Position numbers and translations under genes: made by a program. From Oceanospirillum maris DSM 6286 (GTDB taxonomy: Bacteria > Pseudomonadota > Gammaproteobacteria > Pseudomonadales > Halomonadaceae), in NCBI RefSeq assembly GCF_000422865.1, contig NZ_AUGW01000028.1, positions 1-42,470 on the forward strand: 42,470 nt of DNA. Reading direction: 5' to 3'. Shown here one piece after another: positions 36,914-42,470 of the stretch. Each line of letters begins with the position of its first letter. Within the stretch, counting starts at the first letter, position 1. Under the pieces are notes generated by a model, which searched no databases, had not been told where the DNA came from, and was given only the letters and a program-made list of their open reading frames with translations.

Positions 36914-37552
36914 TTTATTCACTAGTTTTGATATGCCCTGTTCTGCTTCTGCGATCCGTTTCGCTTCCATGTAGGCTGGGGTAGTGACGACTTTATGGTT
37001 GTGATCAACAACGATGTCATCAACATTGCAGCCTATATGAATACCTCCCATGCTATCAATTTCTCCCGCAGGCCCTGCTTGGTGGCCGATCGTACAGCTA
37101 ATACCGTTGCCTAATATTTTTGGTAGTAACGTTGGCGCTATACAGATCATGCCGATTGGTTTTTCTTGCTGATGGAAGCTGCGTATTAGAGCGGCAAATG
37201 GCTCGTATATCTCGCAATTGCCTCCTTCTAAAGCAAAACTGGACAAGTTTTTTGCAACGCCAAAGCCACCAGGAACAATTACGGCATCAAAGTTATCCGC
37301 ATTAGCTTCAGAAAGAGGATGTACGTCACCTCGATTGATACGGCTTGCCTCGGTAAGTACGTTTCTTTTTTCATCGACAGCATCACCTGTCCGATGATTA
37401 ATGACATGATGCTGTTCAATATCTGGAGCGAAGCAAACGACGTTTGCATTATTGTTATCCAGATGAAGCAGCGTCAAGGTTGCTTCAAAAATTTCGGTGC
37501 CATCAAACACACCACAACCTGCGAGAATAACCGCGATATTTTTTTTGCTCAT
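36896..37552 (-). CDS. elbB: ElbB, DJ-1/PfpI-family glyoxalase-like protein
   Basis: The 218-aa protein belongs to the DJ-1/PfpI superfamily and to the ElbB branch, described as a glyoxalase linked to isoprenoid production. It shows the N-terminal VILAGCGVFDGTEIFEA, the central VIVPGGFGVAKNLSSFA, the nucleophile elbow GMICIAPTLLP (Cys137) with an acidic Glu near residue 20, and TPAYMEA near the end. Length fits ElbB. It is convergent with the HD-GYP-type gene without any spacer and possibly co-transcribed with the upstream hydroxylase gene, 93 bp away. The physiological substrate is unsettled. Confidence 0.93.
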   Translation of the reverse strand: MSKKNIAVILAGCGVFDGTEIFEATLTLLHLDNNNANVVCFAPDIEQHHVINHRTGDAVDEKRNVLTEASRINRGDVHPLSEANADNFDAVIVPGGFGVAKNLSSFALEGGNCEIYEPFAALIRSFHQQEKPIGMICIAPTLLPKILGNGISCTIGHQAGPAGEIDSMGGIHIGCNVDDIVVDHNHKVVTTPAYMEAKRIAEAEQGISKLVNKVISMC

Positions 37553-37610
37553 AGCTTACTCCTGATTGATTTTAGGAAGTCCTTGTTGAATTTATAAAGA
37601 CTAGTCGTGA

Positions 37611-37625
37611 TTGAATGTGATTCAA
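37611..37625. promoter_or_regulatory. Palindrome TTGAAT-GTG-ATTCAA before elbB
   Basis: This perfect 6-bp inverted repeat with a 3-bp centre lies in the 93-bp gap between the hydroxylase gene and elbB, 59 bp upstream of the elbB start. It could be a binding site or a small hairpin; nothing further identifies it. Confidence 0.35.
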
Positions 37626-37645
37626 CTTCTTTTTTGATGGACTTG

Positions 37646-38443
37646 TTAGGATTTTATTTTTTGCTTTAATGCGGCGCCTAGTAACCAAATAAAATTATTA
37701 GTGGGCAAATCATCTGATTTAGGTTGACCTATCAACATTTTTTGATAGCCGTCTGCTGGCTGAGCGACATAGCTTGAGAAGACTTTATCCCAAATGCTTA
37801 AGTTAAATCCAAAGTTACTGTGCATTTCCTTTGCTTTAGTAGAATGGTGCACTCGGTGCATGTCTGGAGTTACAGCCAGTATGCGTAGCATGCGGTCAAG
37901 GGGTTTAGGTAGGGCTATGTTGGCATGGTTGAATAACGCCATACCATTAAGTAGTATTTCAAATATGATCACGGCCATAGCTGGTGCCCCAAGGAGAATA
38001 ATCGCGATATTTTTGACCAGTATCGACAAGAAAATTTCGATAGGATGGAATCTTAACGCTGTGGATAGGTCATAATCTTTATCGTAATGATGGATGCGAT
38101 GTAGGCGCCACAGGATAGGAATTTGATGAAAAATTCGGTGTTGCCAATAGATTAAACAATCTAAAATAATGACAGAAAAAATGATGGTCAGTGGTGATGG
38201 CAAGCTGATGTTGTTAAATAAACCTAAGCCTTGTTCTTGAGACCAATTTGCGATGGTAACAGGCAGTATCAAAGCAAAAATAAAGCGCATAATTAAGCTA
38301 TCTAGTATCACTAAACCAAAGTTTGTTATCCAACGTTTAGCAACAGACTGATTTGGCTTCCTCCGTGGGAATAACCACTGGCCAAGGCCAAGCATGATAA
38401 TTAGCCCGATAAAAATGGCTAGCCGAATAGTGGATTCTTCCAT
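37646..38443 (-). CDS. Sterol desaturase / fatty acid hydroxylase family protein
   Basis: The 265-aa membrane protein has about four hydrophobic segments (about 5-22, 42-64, 86-101, 146-166). The eight-histidine pattern of the non-haem di-iron hydroxylase family is present: QHRIFH (102,106), RLHRIHH (115,118,119), FNH (173) and MHRVHH (196,199,200) with His208. Such enzymes use O2 to hydroxylate or desaturate lipids, carotenoids or alkylglycerols; the substrate here cannot be told. It is upstream of elbB on the same strand and divergent from hemB. Confidence 0.9.
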   Translation of the reverse strand: MEESTIRLAIFIGLIIMLGLGQWLFPRRKPNQSVAKRWITNFGLVILDSLIMRFIFALILPVTIANWSQEQGLGLFNNISLPSPLTIIFSVIILDCLIYWQHRIFHQIPILWRLHRIHHYDKDYDLSTALRFHPIEIFLSILVKNIAIILLGAPAMAVIIFEILLNGMALFNHANIALPKPLDRMLRILAVTPDMHRVHHSTKAKEMHSNFGFNLSIWDKVFSSYVAQPADGYQKMLIGQPKSDDLPTNNFIWLLGAALKQKIKS

Positions 38444-39752
<1,309 letters not shown>

Positions 39753-39794
39753 TTGAAGGCGGGGGAGGCCAGTGAAAACTACGGAGAGTATTAC

Positions 39795-42008
39795 ATGGAT
39801 CAAACTAATCAAACAGACCTACCCTCGGCAGAGGATCTTTACACTCAAGATGGTGGCATAGGACGGCCAATTTTGAGGATTAACCGGTCAGACAGTGGCA
39901 CCCGTGGCAAAACAGCGGAAGAGAGTGATAATGCTATTAGTCTTGACAGCCCTGAGCTGTATATCAATCGTGAATTGAGCCATCTGCAATTTAATATTCG
40001 TGTTCTAGAGCAGGCGTTGGATGTATCCCACCCTCTTTTGAACCGGTTGATGTTCCTACTGATTTTCAGTAGTAATTTGGATGAGTTTTTTGAAATTCGA
40101 GTTGCAGGTTTAAAAAGGCAAGTTGCGTTTAGTCGTGAAAAAAGCGATGCCGATGGTATGATGCCTCAAGAGGTGATTCGCCAAGTTAATGATATTTGCC
40201 ATGAGCAGATTGAGCGTCAGTACCGCATCTTAAATGATGAGCTGATTCCTGCGATGGAAAAAGAAGGTATTCGCTTTTTACGTCGCCAGAGCTGGACTAA
40301 GAAGCAAGCTGAGTGGGTTAAAGATTTCTTCCGTGATCAAATACAGCCCGTGATTAGTCCTATTGGACTTGATCCTTCGCACCCATTCCCGCGTTTAGTG
40401 AATAAAAGCCTTAACTTTATCGTATCGCTCGAAGGTAAGGATGCTTTTGGACGTGAAGGCGGATTAGCTATTATTCCAGCGCCGCGCTCGTTGCCCCGCT
40501 TGATTCGTGTGCCGGATGATATTAGTGATGAGGGCGATAACTTTGTTTTCCTGTCTTCAATGATTCATGCTCATGCGGAAGCCTTGTTCCCTGGTATGAA
40601 AGTTAAAGGTTGCTTCCAATTCCGCTTAACACGAAATGCTGACCTCATTGTTGATCCTGAAGAGGTCAGTGACTTAGCCAGTGCTCTGCGTGGCGAGTTG
40701 TTGTCGCGACGTTATGGTGACGCGGTTCGTTTGGAGGTTGTTGATAACTGCCCTCAAGACTTGATTGATGTACTGCTGAAGCAGTTTGGTTTAAGTGACC
40801 AAGAGCTTTATAAAGTTAATGGCCCTGTGAATCTAACACGTCTAATGGCTGTTATGGGTGAGCTAGACCGCCCCAATCTTATGTACCCTCTTTTTACTCC
40901 TGGCACAGCAAAACCGTTGCGTCGAGGTAATAGTATTATCGAGGCGATGCAGCAGAATGATATTTTGCTACAGCATCCGTTTGAGTCATTCACTCCTATC
41001 ATTGATTTATTGCGCGAAGCAGCGCGAGATCCTGATGTTTTAGCGATTAAGCAAACGCTTTATCGTACCGGTGCAGACTCTCAAATAGTTGATGCCTTGG
41101 TCGATGCTGCGCGTAATAATAAAGAAGTAACGGTCGTTATTGAACTGCGGGCTCGATTTGATGAGGCGGATAACTTGCAATTGGCTAGTCGTTTGCAAGA
41201 GGCTGGTGCCGTCGTTATTTATGGCGTTGTTGCTTATAAAACCCATGCTAAAATGATGCACATTGTTCGCCGCGAAGGTAATAAAATTCGCCATTATGCG
41301 CACTTAGGTACAGGTAACTATCACGCGAAAACGGCCAAGCTCTATACTGACTATAGCCTGCTTACAAGCGATCCTTCTCTTTGTGATGATGTTCATAAAG
41401 TCTTTTTGCAGCTTTCAGGCATGGGTAAAACCCTCAATATGAAGAAGTTGCTGCATGCTCCGTTTACTCTGCAGAAAACTCTGGTAGAGAAGATTGAGCG
41501 CGAAGCAGTGCTTGCTGAAAAAGGCAAAGGTGGTCGATTAATCTTTAAATGCAACTCGCTAACTGATCCTAAAATGATTAAAGCACTCTATAAGGCGTCT
41601 CAGGCTGGCGTGCAGTGTGACTTGATTATTCGTGGTATGTGTTGCTTGCGTCCTGGTGTTGAAGGTGTATCAGAAAATATCAAGGTTCGTTCAATTGTTG
41701 GTCGCTTCTTGGAACATACTCGAGTTTACTATTTCGAAAATGGTGGCGAGGAAGAGGTTTACTGTGCAAGTGCAGACCTTATGGAACGCAATCTTTATAA
41801 ACGGGTTGAGACATGCTTTCCCATTACCGCGAAGAAACTTGCTCAGCGAGTGATTAACGACCTAGAAACCTACCTTCTAGATAACTGCCAAAGCTGGACC
41901 TTAAAAACAGATGGCTTATACCTATCATCTGCCGCAAATAGAGCCGAGGGAGCAGAAGAAATTAGTGCTCAAGAGACGCTGATTGATGCTTACACGCAGA
42001 GAAGTTGA
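39795..42008 (+). CDS. ppk: Polyphosphate kinase 1
   Basis: The 737-aa enzyme polymerises the gamma phosphate of ATP into polyphosphate. It has the N-terminal helical domain (YINRELSHLQFNIRVLEQA), the head domain (SSNLDEFFEIRVAGLKRQ) and two phospholipase-D-like catalytic domains. The phospho-accepting His is in YKTHAKMMHIVRR (codon at 41244-41246), followed by HYAHLGTGNYHAKTAKLYTDYSL, and the second His is in FLEHTRVYYF. The C-terminal CASADLMERNLYKRVE also fits. ATG 39795 is used because GGAG stands eight bases upstream; an earlier TTG at 39753 abuts hemB. Co-transcribed with hemB and followed by a terminator. Confidence 0.97.
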   Translation: MDQTNQTDLPSAEDLYTQDGGIGRPILRINRSDSGTRGKTAEESDNAISLDSPELYINRELSHLQFNIRVLEQALDVSHPLLNRLMFLLIFSSNLDEFFEIRVAGLKRQVAFSREKSDADGMMPQEVIRQVNDICHEQIERQYRILNDELIPAMEKEGIRFLRRQSWTKKQAEWVKDFFRDQIQPVISPIGLDPSHPFPRLVNKSLNFIVSLEGKDAFGREGGLAIIPAPRSLPRLIRVPDDISDEGDNFVFLSSMIHAHAEALFPGMKVKGCFQFRLTRNADLIVDPEEVSDLASALRGELLSRRYGDAVRLEVVDNCPQDLIDVLLKQFGLSDQELYKVNGPVNLTRLMAVMGELDRPNLMYPLFTPGTAKPLRRGNSIIEAMQQNDILLQHPFESFTPIIDLLREAARDPDVLAIKQTLYRTGADSQIVDALVDAARNNKEVTVVIELRARFDEADNLQLASRLQEAGAVVIYGVVAYKTHAKMMHIVRREGNKIRHYAHLGTGNYHAKTAKLYTDYSLLTSDPSLCDDVHKVFLQLSGMGKTLNMKKLLHAPFTLQKTLVEKIEREAVLAEKGKGGRLIFKCNSLTDPKMIKALYKASQAGVQCDLIIRGMCCLRPGVEGVSENIKVRSIVGRFLEHTRVYYFENGGEEEVYCASADLMERNLYKRVETCFPITAKKLAQRVINDLETYLLDNCQSWTLKTDGLYLSSAANRAEGAEEISAQETLIDAYTQRS

Positions 42009-42032
42009 TTAGCTATTTAGCACTGTAGATAT

Positions 42033-42080
42033 AAAGCCCGATTCTTGGAGGTTTATTTAAGAATCGGGTTTTTTGTTTTT
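42033..42080 (+). terminator. Terminator of hemB-ppk
   Basis: CCCGATTCTT (42037-42046) pairs perfectly with AAGAATCGGG (42059-42068), extended by A-T pairs, and is followed by a T-rich tail. Confidence 0.92.
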
Positions 42081-42094
42081 ATCGAAATAAAGCC

Positions 42095-42122
42095 TTGCAC
42101 TCTCTTAGTTTGTGGGTATAAT
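42095..42122 (+). promoter_or_regulatory. rRNA operon promoter P1
   Basis: TTGCAC (42095-42100) and a perfect TATAAT (42117-42122) are separated by 16 bp. It lies 139 bp upstream of a second similar promoter, the tandem arrangement typical of rRNA operons. Confidence 0.7.
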
Positions 42123-42233
42123 TAGCCCTCGTTGTCACAGAGCAAGTCTCTCGGCAACGGTTAACACTTTGTTTTCTATCACTTTTCTCCATAGGCAACG
42201 TTGAAAAGAGTTTTGAAAGTTTTGATTTAAGTG

Positions 42234-42261
42234 TTGACACCGAGGATTGCCTCTGTATAAT
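42234..42261 (+). promoter_or_regulatory. rRNA operon promoter P2
   Basis: Both hexamers are perfect: TTGACA (42234-42239) and TATAAT (42256-42261) with a 16-bp spacer. An A/T-tract-rich segment just upstream (42201-42232) resembles an UP element, and a GC-rich discriminator (ACGCAGCC) follows, as expected for stringent and growth-rate control. Confidence 0.9.
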
Positions 42262-42267
42262 ACGCAG

Positions 42268-42470
42268 CCTCAGTTAAGCAAGTCGATTCGCTTCGAGCGC
42301 TTCTTGTCTAACAGCTCTTTAAAAATTCAGTCAGATAATTCGTGTGGGCGCTTGCCGAGACGATCTTGGAAAAGTCACAAGATCATCAAGGTAAGCTTTC
42401 AAATCTCGAATCAATTCATTGATGTATTGTTTGTTCGCAAACAATACTGTGTATTGCGTTTAAGTTGTTA
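42268..42470 (+). other. Pre-16S rRNA leader with boxA
   Basis: The region downstream of P2 contains GCTCTTTAAAAA (42314-42325), a boxA antitermination element, then CAGATAATTCGTGTGGGCGCTTG, split here as AGATAATTCG and TGTGGGCGCTTG, as in gammaproteobacterial rRNA leaders. Paired GATCTTG/CAAGATC follows around 42363-42386. The 16S gene itself lies beyond the window. Confidence 0.88.
42424..42447 (+). other. UUCG-loop hairpin in the rRNA leader
   Basis: GTATTGTTTG-TTCG-CAAACAATAC is a perfect 10-bp hairpin with a UUCG tetraloop near the window end. It is probably a structural or processing element of the precursor. Confidence 0.8.

Noticed and set aside
39753-39794. Longer ppk start at TTG 39753
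   Set aside because: It abuts the hemB stop without a ribosome site; ATG 39795 has GGAG at good spacing.
42009-42470. tRNA gene near the right edge
   Set aside because: The paired segments are rRNA leader hairpins; no cloverleaf with TTC arm and anticodon loop was found.

Overview
The window looks like a chromosomal segment from a marine-type gammaproteobacterium close to Oceanospirillales and Pseudomonas relatives. This rests on gene order: gltDB-damX-aroB-aroK-pilQPONM | mrcA | malic enzyme | rpmE | priA-argS-ftsN-hslVU-DUF971-ubiE-ubiJ-ubiB-hisE-tatABC ... hemB-ppk is close to the known Pseudomonas arrangement. Base composition is moderate and even. I see no insertion sequence, prophage, tRNA or CRISPR array. 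Genus cannot be fixed from this sequence alone.

The window is bounded by two rRNA operons in the same orientation. The left edge holds the 23S-5S spacer, a 5S rRNA and its terminator. The right edge holds tandem promoters and a boxA-containing leader typical of another rRNA operon, whose 16S lies just outside.

Layout: (1) 0.3-1.3 kb, a TetR-family regulator with two inverted repeats upstream. (2) 1.3-7.4 kb, glutamate synthase gltB-gltD on the minus strand with a good sigma-70 promoter. (3) 7.5-16 kb, a minus-strand run pilM-N-O-P-Q-aroK-aroB-damX (type IV pilus assembly, shikimate pathway, cell-division SPOR protein), divergent from mrcA (PBP1A). (4) 18.9-20.8 kb, malic enzyme and rpmE on minus. 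(5) 20.9-28.5 kb, priA, argS, ftsN-like, hslVU and a DUF971 gene on plus. (6) 28.5-33.8 kb, ubiE-ubiJ-ubiB (ubiquinone), hisE and tatABC. (7) 34.0-36.9 kb, the accessory part: two tandem metallo-beta-lactamase-fold proteins of the oxygen-binding di-iron (ODP/flavodiiron-like) type, followed by an HD-GYP-type protein whose HD pair is replaced by Thr-Ser. An FNR/ANR-like box lies upstream. (8) 36.9-38.4 kb, elbB and a sterol-desaturase-family hydroxylase on minus. (9) 38.7-42.0 kb, hemB-ppk.

The best candidate for a little-described system is region 7: a probable oxygen or redox sensing operon joining duplicated di-iron MBL-fold proteins to a degenerate cyclic-di-GMP-type output protein, possibly switched on at low oxygen. 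A second unexpected pattern is the recurrence of short imperfect tandem repeats, often 15 bp and otherwise 21 or 24 bp. They occur inside pilO, aroK and argS, before mrcA and ubiE, and in the gaps after priA and beside rpmE.
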